64,000 nucleotides of DNA from Paenibacillus amylolyticus. Lineage in GTDB: Bacteria > Bacillota > Bacilli > Paenibacillales > Paenibacillaceae. A program made the position numbers and the translations under genes. The notes below the pieces were generated by a model. It was not told where the DNA came from. It did no database searches and was given only the letters and a program-made list of their open reading frames with translations. The stretch lies in the NCBI RefSeq assembly GCF_029689945.1, contig NZ_CP121451.1, positions 682,001-746,000 on the forward strand, read 5' to 3'. This document shows, one piece after another, positions 1 through 9,862 of the stretch; the stretch's first letter is position 1, and every line of letters starts with the position of its first letter.

Positions 1-521
1 GCAATGGTTCTCGCCCCATATTCTGCAACAGATTGTGGAGATTCGCCGAATGATCGTACTCCGATGACCGGATTCGCCGCGTTATTGTTCACATCCAGTA
101 CCGGAGCAAAGTTCATGTTAATGCCCATGGACTTCAGTTCCACCCCACTGATATATGCCGCCTGATACGCATCGTCTATGGAGCCAGCAGCCGCAATGGC
201 CATTGGTCCAGGCATCAGAGCCATTCCTTCGGTAACTCGGGCAACCATGCCGCCCTCCTGATCAATGGATATCCAGAGCGGCACATTGCCACTGCTTTTG
301 GCGATTTGTTGCAGCCCTGAAGATAACCGCTCCACCTGCTCTGGCGACTCCACGTTGCGTGCAAAATAGATCACCCCACCAATGGGATACTTTCGTAGAA
401 AGGTCTCAACATCGCCAGCAGCTTCAGTGCCATGGAAACCGCAAAGCAGCATTTGCCCAACTTTCTCGCGCAAGGTCATCTGTTTCAGATGAGACTGGTA
501 TAACTCGTTTTGCCCACTCAT
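1..521 (-). CDS. nagZ: Beta-N-acetylhexosaminidase NagZ, N-terminal part (runs off window edge)
   Basis: Glycoside hydrolase family 3 enzyme that removes terminal GlcNAc from muropeptides. About 173 N-terminal residues are visible, beginning MSGQNELYQ after a strong GGAGGGAGG site. Family motifs seen are IDQEGGMVARV near residue 87, NFAPVLDVN near 137 and VIGVRSF near 150. The catalytic His/Asp region lies beyond the edge. It is the last visible gene of the ABC-NamZ-NagZ operon. NagZ and NamZ act in sequence in Bacillus cell-wall recycling, which supports the call. No signal peptide is visible at this start, so a cytoplasmic location is inferred. Confidence 0.9.
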   Translation of the reverse strand, partial: MSGQNELYQSHLKQMTLREKVGQMLLCGFHGTEAAGDVETFLRKYPIGGVIYFARNVESPEQVERLSSGLQQIAKSSGNVPLWISIDQEGGMVARVTEGMALMPGPMAIAAAGSIDDAYQAAYISGVELKSMGINMNFAPVLDVNNNAANPVIGVRSFGESPQSVAEYGARTI

Positions 522-552
522 TTCATACCTCCCTCCGATGACAAACATCCAT

Positions 553-1748
553 TCATGAATATAACAAAAATGGCTTTCGCCGCTCTTTCCATTCCGCTGC
601 CTGTACATTCCATGCTTCCATTAAACGAACGAATTCCTTCCGGTCATGAATGGTTTCCCTGACGGCCTTCCCCCTGCCAGCAGATCAATAAAGTACCTCG
701 AACCCGGCAATGGTGGCTCCAACCAGCAGAATTGCTCGGGATAAAGGGTCACCAGTTCATGCAAAAGCACTAGCCCTGTCTCGACCGCCCGGAATTTCCT
801 AGTGTCCGTTACAAAAATCCTTACACCACCACACAGCTCACCTGCATGTTTGGAGAATGTGGGAGACATGTACACTGGATGCACATGCACGCCTTCCAGC
901 TTGTATTCCCGAAATCGTTCCGCCAAACGCTCCCCCTCCACCCAGGGTGCTCCAATCCACTCGAATGGGCGGGTCGTGCCCCTGCCCTCCGATACATTCG
1001 TGCCTTCGAACAGGCACGTACCCGCATATACTCGCACACTGTCCAGCGTGGGCATATTGGGAGAGGGTAGCATCCAGGGAAGCCCACAATCTGCAAACTC
1101 CATGGCGCGCTGCCATCCTTCCATGGCAACCACGTCCAATTCGCAAGGTACATCCATCTCGCCGTTGACCATCAGGGCGAGTTCACCTACCGTCAATCCC
1201 GTACGCACAGGTATACGCCAAGCACCAACGAGGGATTCATACCCCGCGTTCAGCACACCGCCTTCCACAACGTTTCCGCCCAGCGGATTGGGACGGTCCA
1301 GAATCAGCATGCGTTTGCCTGCTCCAGCACAGGCCTCCATCATATGGAACAAGGTTGAGGCATACGTGTAATAACGGACACCCACATCCTGTATGTCGAA
1401 CAGGACCGTATCGACTCCAGCCAGCATTGCAGGTGTAGGTTTCTTGTGATCTCCATACAGACTGAACACCGGAATGTCCAGACGCGGATGAAGCATATCT
1501 CCGAATCTGACTCCTGCCTGAAGCTCTCCTTCCAGTCCGTGCTCACAGGCATAAAGCGCTGTAAGCTCGGCAGTACTCATTCCGGCGCACACATCTATTG
1601 TCGATACAAAATCCGCTGTAATCCCCGTCGGATTGGTCATTAGACCGATTCGATTACCCGTAATCCATGGATGGGATAACCCTCCGGACAGAAGATCAGC
1701 TCCCGTTTGTACTGCCGGCAACTGCTCGGTTCCATTCAACCGGCCCAT
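553..1748 (-). CDS. namZ: Exo-beta-N-acetylmuramidase NamZ (DUF1343 family), one frameshift
   Basis: DUF1343/YbbC family; the Bacillus subtilis member NamZ releases MurNAc from the non-reducing end of glycan strands. Recognisable stretches are RIGLMTNPTGI, ACEHGLEGELQAG, VLFDIQDVGVRYYTY, LDRPNPLGG and FEGTNVSEGRGTTRPFE. The reading frame as given stops early at 621. Adding one base in the C5 run at 670-674 restores the usual C-terminus ending RRKPFLLYS and a product of 398 residues. The chosen ATG overlaps the stop of the upstream membrane gene as TGATG, with AGGGGA about 7 nt before it, which implies translational coupling. A longer start 24 bases upstream is possible. No signal peptide is evident, although the B. 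subtilis enzyme is secreted. Confidence 0.9.
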
Positions 1749-2457
1749 CACACATTCCCCTGGCTGATCCACCCTGTATGCTGGTGATCATTACCGCCTG
1801 CTACGACAGGTTCCTCTTCAGGCTCCAGCACATTTTGAGCCACCTTATGCTGATAGATGGCAAACATACCTCCAAACAGCGCTCCGAAACCAACAACAGT
1901 CAGCATCAGCAAAGCCGTCAGGCACATGGCCTGAAAACAAGCGCTCATCGTATACCCCGGGTGACGGAAGAACAGCTTCACACTTTCCCCCATCGCCTGA
2001 AGGATGCCCATGTTTTTTGTAAAACAAGCTGCCAGGTATAGAACTGTGACATCATCGCCATGAGAACAAAAAACGTCTGGAATACGCCTACCGCTGTACC
2101 TGTAATTCCACCCTGTGCACCGTAATACCACCAGGTTGACCATAGAATGAAACCAAGCACCGCAAAAAGTATACCTACCGCTCCCCCTGGGAAAATTCCC
2201 TTCACTGCTCCGATCCAGATATCCTTAAGTCCATTACGCCGTTCCTTACGCTCCAGCCTGTGATGCATGGCATAACAGACGCCGAACAGAATGGGCATAT
2301 ATATTATGGCCAGAAGCAGCACCGCGATCGGCAGCGGAGCAAACATCAGAATGGGAACCAAGACGATGGAGCTAACGACACTGTACAAAGCCACCGGGAT
2401 AATGTCCCGATAGATTTCTGCGCCCGACTTGACCAACACTTCACTCAGTTTACGCAT
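1748..2457 (-). CDS. Multi-pass membrane protein of unknown function in the muropeptide operon, one frameshift
   Basis: Predicted integral membrane protein of 236 residues with four or five hydrophobic segments (about residues 18-62, 95-115, 122-140 and 185-210) and an acidic C-terminal tail. The frame breaks in the T6 run at 2013-2018; one extra base joins ORF 1978-2457 to ORF 1748-2143 so that the Q-K-N-M-G-I-L-Q-A-M-G segment becomes continuous. It lies between the importer ATPase and namZ and overlaps namZ by TGATG. Small DUF624/YesL-like membrane proteins are common in Paenibacillus sugar ABC operons and are a possible relative, but I cannot assign a family. Its placement suggests a role in uptake or envelope handling. 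Confidence 0.7.
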
Positions 2458-2628
2458 TTTTTTGTTCTCCCCTTTCTATATAAGTTGGACTACCATTTAC
2501 AAGATAACGGAGAATACAGAACAAATCTGGAGAAGCGATGCGTTCGCCCATAGGAACTGTCTTAAAGGGCTTCCCATTTCGGTTGGATTGGCTACATCGC
2601 CGGTTAGTATGTCGTACCAAACTTTCAA

Positions 2629-2825
2629 CGCTAACGAATCTACCGCATCTTAAACGACGGGTTTTCGAGGCCTGCCAATTTTAACGAACTTCAGTGCCGT
2701 TATTTCGGTACAAACAAGGCGTCAGAGCCTAAAAACCAACCTCTTCGAGTAAATAACGTGTCTGTGATTCGTTACATTCCAAACTGGTGCAAATGGGAGC
2801 GAATAGCGTGTGTAAGGTTCCTTAT
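2629..2825. repeat. Dispersed intergenic repeat, copy A
   Basis: About 197 bases that match, in inverted orientation, the segment at 51951-52146. The clearest shared blocks are GCTAACGAAYCT, TTTAACGAACYTCAGT, TCTGTGATTCGTTA and AAATGGGAGCGAATAGCGTG. The blocks keep the same order and nearly the same spacing. The copy fills most of the 432-base gap between the importer ATPase and the membrane protein. No ORF in it resembles a protein. Confidence 0.75.
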
Positions 2826-2889
2826 GACAAAATTATAACGAGCATAGAATAATACATATTTGACGCTCATTGCTTTTAGGAGAACCCGC

Positions 2890-3998
2890 CTACTCCCGTC
2901 CAATCGCAAGTTCTGTCTCCGGATCGAAAAGTGTGCCTTACGCAAGTCCAGCACAAAATGTTTGTCCATGCCTACATAAGCATATGTTTCCGGGTGAACC
3001 TTGGCCGTAACCGTACGGGCACCCGATTGGAAATACACCAAATTCTCGGAGCCCAGATGCTCTACAACCTGAACTCGCGCCTGCAGCATATGGTCTGTCG
3101 GAATATTCGGAGCGACATCATCACCAAAAATATGCTCTGGGCGCAGCCCCATAATTACCGGCTTACCTTGATAATTCTGAAGGCGAGCAAGTACATCGGC
3201 TGGCAACGTGAATGATGCTCCCTCAATAACCACCTGCGTGCCTTCAATCCGTGCATCAATGAAGTTCATCGCCGGGGAGCCAATGAATCCGGCAACGAAC
3301 ATATTCCGCGGACTTGCATACAATTCTTTCGGTGAGGCCACCTGCTGAATATCTCCATGATTCATGACCACGATACGCTCCCCAAGTGTCATAGCCTCCA
3401 CCTGATCATGTGTCACGTACACAATTGTCGCACCAAGACGTTTATGCAGTTCTCCCAACTCCACTCGCATCTGCACCCGCAGCTTGGCATCCAGATTGGA
3501 CAATGGTTCGTCGAATAAAAACACCTGCGGATCACGGACAATCGCCCGCCCCACCGCAACACGCTGGCGCTGACCACCAGACAACTCACGTGGTTTGCGC
3601 TCCAGCATCGCTTCCAGTCCCAGAATGGAGGCCGCATTCTGCACCTGTTCATCAATATAGGACTTTGGCTTTTTCAGATTTTTCAGGCCAAAGGAAAGAT
3701 TCTCTCGAATGGTCATATGCGGATAGAGTGCATAATCCTGAAACACCATCGCGATATCCCGATCCTTCGGATGCAGATCATTAACAAGCCGGTCACCGAT
3801 CACAATATCACCGCTCGTTTGCTTCTCAAGTCCGGCAATCATCCGCAGTGACGTTGTTTTGCCACAGCCCGAAGGACCCACAAACACTACGAATTCCTTA
3901 TCTTCTATAACAAAGTCCGAACCGGCCACAGCCGTGAACGTTCCTTTATGATCGTCTTTGAATTCTTTGCGCACTTGGCGAAACTCCACGCGTGCCAT
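2890..3998 (-). CDS. Sugar ABC importer ATP-binding protein (MsmX/UgpC type), one frameshift near the end
   Basis: ATPase of a CUT1-type sugar importer. Walker A GPSGCGKTT is near residue 42, the Q-loop is FQDYALYPHM, the signature is LSGGQRQRVA, Walker B is FLFDEPLSNLDAK and the switch is THDQVEA. A C-terminal OB/TOBE region carries the GLRPEHIF motif. The given frame runs on to 2772 with a non-homologous tail. One extra T at the A4 run (2937-2940) gives the standard C-terminus HFFDPETELAIGRE and 369 residues. It sits directly behind the two permeases. MsmX-type ATPases often serve several importers; this one has its own operon copy. Confidence 0.93.
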
Positions 3999-4041
3999 AG
4001 GTAGATCCCCCTTTACGTTGTCGCATGTCCTGAACTAACAG

Positions 4042-4875
4042 TTAACCTTTAACTGCACCGATCGTAATGCCCTGCAGGAAATAACGTTGCAGCGAGAAAA
4101 ACAGAATGATCATGGGCAGCGCACCTATTGTTGCTCCCGCCATCATCGCACCGAAATCGGTTGATTCGGCAAATACAAACGAGGCCAGCCCCACCTGAAT
4201 GGTACGCATCTCGTTGGAATTGGTAATCAGAAACGGCCAGAAGAATTCATTCCACGAAGCGACAAACGTGAAAATCGCCAGCACGGCAATTCCGGGCTTC
4301 GCCATCGGCAGAATGACTTTCCAGAAGATGCCGAACTCGCTGCATGCATCGATACGCGCCGCATGGATCAGCGATGTGGGCAGTGTGGACATGAACTGTT
4401 TCATCAGAAATATGTTTCCTACGCTGACGGCAGCAGGCAAAATAATGGCTGTATAGGTGTCCCCCAGATCGAATACATTGACCATCAGAATATACAGAGG
4501 AATCAACGTCACCTGTGCCGGAATCATCATGGTCCCGAGCAGGGTCCAGAACACCGCCTGACTACCCGGAAACTTCAGTTTGGCAAAGGCATATCCCGCC
4601 AGGGAGGCGAAAAATACATTGGTTACGGTCAGAATGATCGAGATGAGCAGCGAATTATACAGCCAGCGCCAGGCATCCGTTTTGGCAAAAAAGCGCTCAT
4701 ATGGTGATAACGACAACTGCTCCGGTATCATCTGTGGTTTAAACGAAGCCGACATCGCGCTATCCTGCACCGATCCGACAAGCATCCAATACATCGGGAT
4801 GACCGTTACCAGCGCCCAGACCACCAGCAGAATGGATGCAACCACCAGCAGTATCTTTTTCTGTGTTGATTTCAT
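4042..4875 (-). CDS. Sugar ABC transporter permease (MalG/AraQ type)
   Basis: 277-residue inner subunit with six hydrophobic segments. The first is at residues 8-28, and a long periplasmic-type loop follows. The EAA-like coupling motif, AARIDACSEFGIFWKVILPMAKPGI, lies around residues 172-196 and is the contact with the ATPase. The C-terminus QGITIGAVKG is typical of MalG-type permeases. It is encoded 80 bases after the MalF-type permease and 43 bases before the ATPase, so the four importer genes form one transcription unit. Confidence 0.93.
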   Translation of the reverse strand: MKSTQKKILLVVASILLVVWALVTVIPMYWMLVGSVQDSAMSASFKPQMIPEQLSLSPYERFFAKTDAWRWLYNSLLISIILTVTNVFFASLAGYAFAKLKFPGSQAVFWTLLGTMMIPAQVTLIPLYILMVNVFDLGDTYTAIILPAAVSVGNIFLMKQFMSTLPTSLIHAARIDACSEFGIFWKVILPMAKPGIAVLAIFTFVASWNEFFWPFLITNSNEMRTIQVGLASFVFAESTDFGAMMAGATIGALPMIILFFSLQRYFLQGITIGAVKG

Positions 4876-4955
4876 GAATTTTATTCACCCCCGGATGCTT
4901 AATGGAACTCCCTCTAATACGTGTTTAAAAAGAGCGGATTTCAGTTGAACTACCT

Positions 4956-5879
4956 CTAATACTCAATATCGCTGGAGAAATATTTGAACTGAATGACGGA
5001 GATAACTATGATGATAATCGCCAATACGAACGACTGTGCCGAAGCCAATCCGAATTCGTAGAACTTGAATGCTGTCTCGTAGATCAGATAGGCGATCGTT
5101 GTTGTCGCAAAGTTCGGTCCACCCTGTGTCATCAGATATACCGAGATGAACACCTGGAAGGATGTAATAACACCCGTGACGAGCAGATACAGTGTCGTTG
5201 GTTTGAGTAGCGGCCATGTAATCTTGCTGAACTGGGTCCAGCCGCTGGCATGATCAATATCCGCCGCCTCGTACAGCGATTTTGGAATACCGCCCATGGC
5301 TGCCAGGTACAGAATAATGCCCGCTCCGTGCGATCCGAGCCAGTTCATGAGAATGAGGGAAAAGAGTGCCGTACCCGATTGGCCGAGCCAGATCACCGGA
5401 TCAAGGCCAAACAAGCCTAGAAAACGGTTGAGCAGCCCCGAATCCGTCGGGTCAAAGATCGCCAGCCATACAATGGAGATAGTGACCCCGGAGGCTACCG
5501 CAGGTAGATACATGGTAGCTTTGAAGAAAGTCTGCCATTTGCTTTTCATCTGATAGATGAAATAGGACAGTACAAATGTAATGAGAATATTGACCGGGAC
5601 TGTGCCTACGGTGAAGATCACCGTATTTTTAATCGACTTCCAGAACGTCTCATCCTTCACCAGTCGTTCATAGTTGTCCAACCCGACCCAGGTGGAATTC
5701 ATAATGTTGTACTTCTGGAAGCTCATCACAAGAGCCGTAAGTACCGGATACAGTGTAAAAATGAGAAACAGCAGGACAGGCGCCAATATAAACAAATACG
5801 CCCACCCGTAGTCCCGCCAAAACCGGGCAACCCGGGATGTCCGGGGCACGGACGGTTTTGGCGCAAGGGCGGTCTGCAC
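4956..5879 (-). CDS. Sugar ABC transporter permease (MalF/UgpA type)
   Basis: 307-residue permease. A basic N-terminus (about 27 residues) precedes the first membrane helix, and the rest carries the MalF-type signature, including the coupling motif EAADIDHASGWTQFSKITWPLLKP near residues 209-232. The sequence PNFATTTIAYLIYETAFKFYEFGLASA is typical of UgpA/LacF-like permeases. It follows the binding-protein gene by about 50 bases and pairs with the MalG-type permease downstream. The substrate is inferred from the neighbouring NamZ, NagZ, MurK and MurQ genes: MurNAc, GlcNAc or a muropeptide disaccharide. Confidence 0.93.
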   Translation of the reverse strand: MQTALAPKPSVPRTSRVARFWRDYGWAYLFILAPVLLFLIFTLYPVLTALVMSFQKYNIMNSTWVGLDNYERLVKDETFWKSIKNTVIFTVGTVPVNILITFVLSYFIYQMKSKWQTFFKATMYLPAVASGVTISIVWLAIFDPTDSGLLNRFLGLFGLDPVIWLGQSGTALFSLILMNWLGSHGAGIILYLAAMGGIPKSLYEAADIDHASGWTQFSKITWPLLKPTTLYLLVTGVITSFQVFISVYLMTQGGPNFATTTIAYLIYETAFKFYEFGLASAQSFVLAIIIIVISVIQFKYFSSDIEY

Positions 5880-5933
5880 GGCGATTCCTCCTCTCCTAAT
5901 CAGTGTGGTTTTGCGTTATGTCTATTGTCCGAG

Positions 5934-7286
5934 TTATTGTCCAAACATCTGCTGCCCTTTGTTCTTGAAGTCTTCTGCGATCTGTTCCGGTGTTTTCTCA
6001 CCTGAGAACAGCGCCTGAATGTTTGGCTTCACAACTTGTTCCTTGAATTGTTTTTGCTGAGACGCCTTGTCGATATCCAGTTCAAGCACTACCGGCATAG
6101 CGATATTCTCTGCCATGACTTTCGCAGCAGCCAGATTATCCGGTTGACCAAGCTCTTTTCCTTTAAACAGATCCACTTGGGACTGTCTTACGAATGGAAG
6201 CGCCAGTTCATTGGCTGAGTTCCCTGCTTTGGCACCACTAAGCGCCTCCATCACCAAGAACGTATTTTTGGCATGCTGTTCACCCTTGTCCTTCTTCTGT
6301 TTGAAGGCGACATACCCTTCGCCACCCATCGTTGTAGCCGCAGATTGATCATCATTATGCGGTACAGGCAACAGGATAAAATCAATCTTCTCTCCCTGCA
6401 CCTTGCCATCATCAATGTCCTTATTGCGGTTCTGGATCATCACATCATAATAAGGAATCGCTTTGGAGATGATCGCCGTTTCCCCTGCGTAGAACATATC
6501 CGTCCTTTTCGCTGGAGCGAGAGCCGCCGTTTCCTTCGGCATATATCCTTGATCCATCAGATTTTTGATAAAAGAAAGAGTGTCCAGAATGCGACCATCA
6601 TTCCATTGGAACGTGCCATCTGTATCAAGAACATCAATCATCCCGTTGTTTCGGGATAGCATTTCAATGAAGTCGAGCGATGTACCATCCGTAACCAACG
6701 CATACTGCTTCTTCCCGCCATCGAGCGTTTGGGTCAACTTGGCCGCGGCATCGTTGAATTCGGACCAGGTCCAGCCATTTTGCTGAATGGATTTCCAGTC
6801 GATACCTGCTTCCTCCAGAATGCGTTTGTTGCCACCCCAAGCCCATTGGAATTGATATAGAGGCAGTCCATACTGTTTCCCCTGAATCTGGCCTAATTCC
6901 AGCGTACCTGGCAGATAGTCGTCCTTGATCTCAGGTGTCAGGTAGCTATCCAGTTCAAGCCCGAGCCCCGTGTTCACATACGTACCATCTACACTGTGGA
7001 AATACAGATCCGGCGGGTTCCCGGCATTCAGAGCGACATCGAATTTTTTGGGGCCTTCCGCCCAGGAGAGCATTTCCGTCTTCACGGTAATGTTCGGGTG
7101 TTCTTTGTTGAAATCAGAGATTAGATCCTTCAGTTCATCTTCATATGTGCCATGTACAGGATAGGTCCATACCGTTACCGTATCGTCAGCATTTGGGTCA
7201 TCCGAAGCAGCCCCACCGCTATTCCCACAGGCAGTAACCAAGACCATCATCAACAACATTGTCCATACCAGACCCTTCTTTTTCAT
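5934..7286 (-). CDS. Sugar-binding lipoprotein of the ABC importer
   Basis: Extracellular solute-binding protein, family 1, of about 450 residues. The start MKKKGLVWTM is chosen because AAGGAG lies about 11 nt upstream and because it gives a proper lipoprotein signal ending in VTACGNSGG (Cys about residue 20); the longer upstream ATG would add nine residues before the signal. Family features include DDTVTVWTYPV, the DFNKEHPNITV block and GNPPDLYF. First gene of the importer operon, transcribed divergently from murK. The ligand is not readable from sequence; gene context points to an amino sugar from peptidoglycan. Confidence 0.92.
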   Translation of the reverse strand: MKKKGLVWTMLLMMVLVTACGNSGGAASDDPNADDTVTVWTYPVHGTYEDELKDLISDFNKEHPNITVKTEMLSWAEGPKKFDVALNAGNPPDLYFHSVDGTYVNTGLGLELDSYLTPEIKDDYLPGTLELGQIQGKQYGLPLYQFQWAWGGNKRILEEAGIDWKSIQQNGWTWSEFNDAAAKLTQTLDGGKKQYALVTDGTSLDFIEMLSRNNGMIDVLDTDGTFQWNDGRILDTLSFIKNLMDQGYMPKETAALAPAKRTDMFYAGETAIISKAIPYYDVMIQNRNKDIDDGKVQGEKIDFILLPVPHNDDQSAATTMGGEGYVAFKQKKDKGEQHAKNTFLVMEALSGAKAGNSANELALPFVRQSQVDLFKGKELGQPDNLAAAKVMAENIAMPVVLELDIDKASQQKQFKEQVVKPNIQALFSGEKTPEQIAEDFKNKGQQMFGQ

Positions 7287-7463
7287 CCCTTCATCTCCTT
7301 CGCATGTCGTCATCCGATTCTTTCATTTGCCTAACCATGCTAGCCCTTTGTGATCATTCAGCCTTCGAACGCCATCCACCGATACTCGCGGCAGTAAGGA
7401 AAAGCACCTCCCCTGTAGATTGGGCCTGCTATTTACACCAGGCTAAATCTCTTAAATGCAATA

Positions 7464-7488
7464 TTAACGTTAACTTAGTTAACATTAA
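7464..7488. promoter_or_regulatory. 25-bp palindrome built on GTTAACTTAGTTAAC
   Basis: TTAACGTTAAC and GTTAACATTAA are arranged around a TTA centre with one mismatched pair. The core GTTAAC-TTA-GTTAAC is perfect. It lies about 180 bases upstream of the importer start codon and 160 upstream of murK, inside the divergent regulatory region. It looks like an operator or a nested regulator site. The protein that binds it is unknown. Confidence 0.5.
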
Positions 7489-7568
7489 CAGTATTAATTC
7501 CTTCCAAAATTATAGATTGAGTTCATTATATGAGTTGTAAAATAAAAATTCAACATTATTTTTTATTA

Positions 7569-7583
7569 TAAAATTTAATTTTA
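7569..7583. promoter_or_regulatory. Candidate RpiR/MurR operator upstream of murK-murQ
   Basis: TAAAATTTAATTTTA is a dyad with seven paired bases on each side of one central base. On the other strand it reads GTAAAATTAAATTTTA. The same GTAAAATTAAATT string recurs at 13946-13962 in front of anmK. The RpiR-type regulator encoded between the two is the natural candidate to bind both. This is an inference from shared sequence and context. Confidence 0.5.
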
Positions 7584-7646
7584 CTTTTTCATTTCATGCC
7601 ACTATACTATGTAAAAAGAAAACCCAAGCAAGCGAGGTGAACGAGT

Positions 7647-8609
7647 TTGCAATTGTATGCAGGTATTGATGGAGGCGGTACCAATACTGACGCAGCAATC
7701 ATTTCTGATTCTGGGGAAGTGCTCGCCCGTTTCCGTGGCGGACCCACCAATCCTCATAGTGTACCGCCCAAACAAGCCATTGCCGAACTATATCGGGTGC
7801 TGGATCATCTCTTTAACCTAAGAAATGATTTATCGACAAAATGTGAAGGTATATGTCTGGGGATGTCAGGTATAGACACGATTCAAGAACGCCAAATGAT
7901 TGTTGATGCAGTACATGACTATATGAAGAATCGACATTCGGAAGGATCAGGAGCCTGTTCAGTCTGGGTTGTATCGGAAGGTGAAATTGCGCTGATGGCC
8001 GCCCTTGGCCACACTCACGGTGTATTGTGCATCTCTGGAACAGGGTCCATCGTCTACGGCTTCACCCCAGAAGGAAAACAGTACCGCACAGGAGGCTGGG
8101 GTCATCTGCTTGGAGATGAAGGAAGCGGCTATCGAATTGGACAACGGACGCTTCAAGCCATCATGCAGAGTCATGACGGCATTCTTCCTCCAACTCGGCT
8201 AACCCCGCTTCTTATAGAGAAGCTGAACCTTCAGCATGTATTGGAGTTAAAAGTACGGGTGTACCAGACGGATTGGGGCAAAACTGAAACGGCGTCCATC
8301 GCCCGTCTTACGATAGAAGCAGCCAAATCAGGCGATGAGGTTGCCCGGATGCTGATCATGGATGAAGCCGGGCAGTTGGCCAACACGGCTAAGGCACTGA
8401 TTGCCACCCATCATGTGTTCGCATCCGCACAGGTTGTCCTGTCCGGATCACTATTTCGTTACTCTGAATTGTTCCGAGAGACATTTATTCAGAGGCTTTC
8501 GGAATATGGCGGAGAGCTGAGATTTGTTTACCCGGAGGATGCTCCTTCTCCGGCAGTCGGTGCGGCTCAGTTGGCAAGGCAGCGCTGTTCCCAGAATGGA
8601 TCATTTTGA
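7647..8609 (+). CDS. murK: Amino-sugar kinase of the BadF/BadG family (MurK/NagK-like)
   Basis: 320-residue ASKHA-fold kinase. The phosphate-binding motif GIDGGGTNTDAAI lies at residues 6-18 and the second phosphate motif is CISGTGSIVYGF near residue 128. GGWGHLLGDEGSGYRIG near 148 is typical of the GlcNAc/MurNAc kinase branch. The start is TTG with GAGGTG about 9 nt upstream. It is followed within 25 bases by murQ, so it most likely makes the MurNAc-6P that MurQ uses, and probably GlcNAc-6P too, as reported for Clostridium MurK of this family. An ABC importer brings in unphosphorylated sugar, so a kinase is needed, unlike the PTS route in B. subtilis. Confidence 0.82.
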   Translation: MQLYAGIDGGGTNTDAAIISDSGEVLARFRGGPTNPHSVPPKQAIAELYRVLDHLFNLRNDLSTKCEGICLGMSGIDTIQERQMIVDAVHDYMKNRHSEGSGACSVWVVSEGEIALMAALGHTHGVLCISGTGSIVYGFTPEGKQYRTGGWGHLLGDEGSGYRIGQRTLQAIMQSHDGILPPTRLTPLLIEKLNLQHVLELKVRVYQTDWGKTETASIARLTIEAAKSGDEVARMLIMDEAGQLANTAKALIATHHVFASAQVVLSGSLFRYSELFRETFIQRLSEYGGELRFVYPEDAPSPAVGAAQLARQRCSQNGSF

Positions 8610-8631
8610 AAGAGATAAGGAGGCCATACGG

Positions 8632-9533
<902 letters not shown>

Positions 9534-9560
9534 CGCAGGTAGCTATGGTTAAACACGAAG

Positions 9561-9590
9561 GAGCCCGACATTGGTCTGGGCCCTTTTTTG
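9561..9590 (+). terminator. Rho-independent terminator after murQ
   Basis: GCCC-GAC stem, ATTG loop, GTC-(T)-GGGC return strand with a one-base bulge, followed by TTTTTTG and further T-runs. It closes the murK-murQ unit and marks the left border of the AT-rich island. Confidence 0.8.
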
Positions 9591-9862
9591 TTTTTTTATG
9601 TCGAGCAAGCGTGTTCAATCCATTAAAAAAATCCCCACCCAATAAATCTGGTTTTTGCCCGTCTTTTCCCAAATCATCTATATCTTTATTCAAATGAAAT
9701 AGAATATGAACGATATAAATCTATATATTTATTATAAATTATGGTAAAATTCTTTTATATATGGTAGAAAAAGGTAATTATTGGTTATAAATTGGATTCG
9801 TTCGCATTGATATGGTTTTTTAGTTGTCTGTCTATTTTAAAAAAAGAATATTGGAGGTTGTA

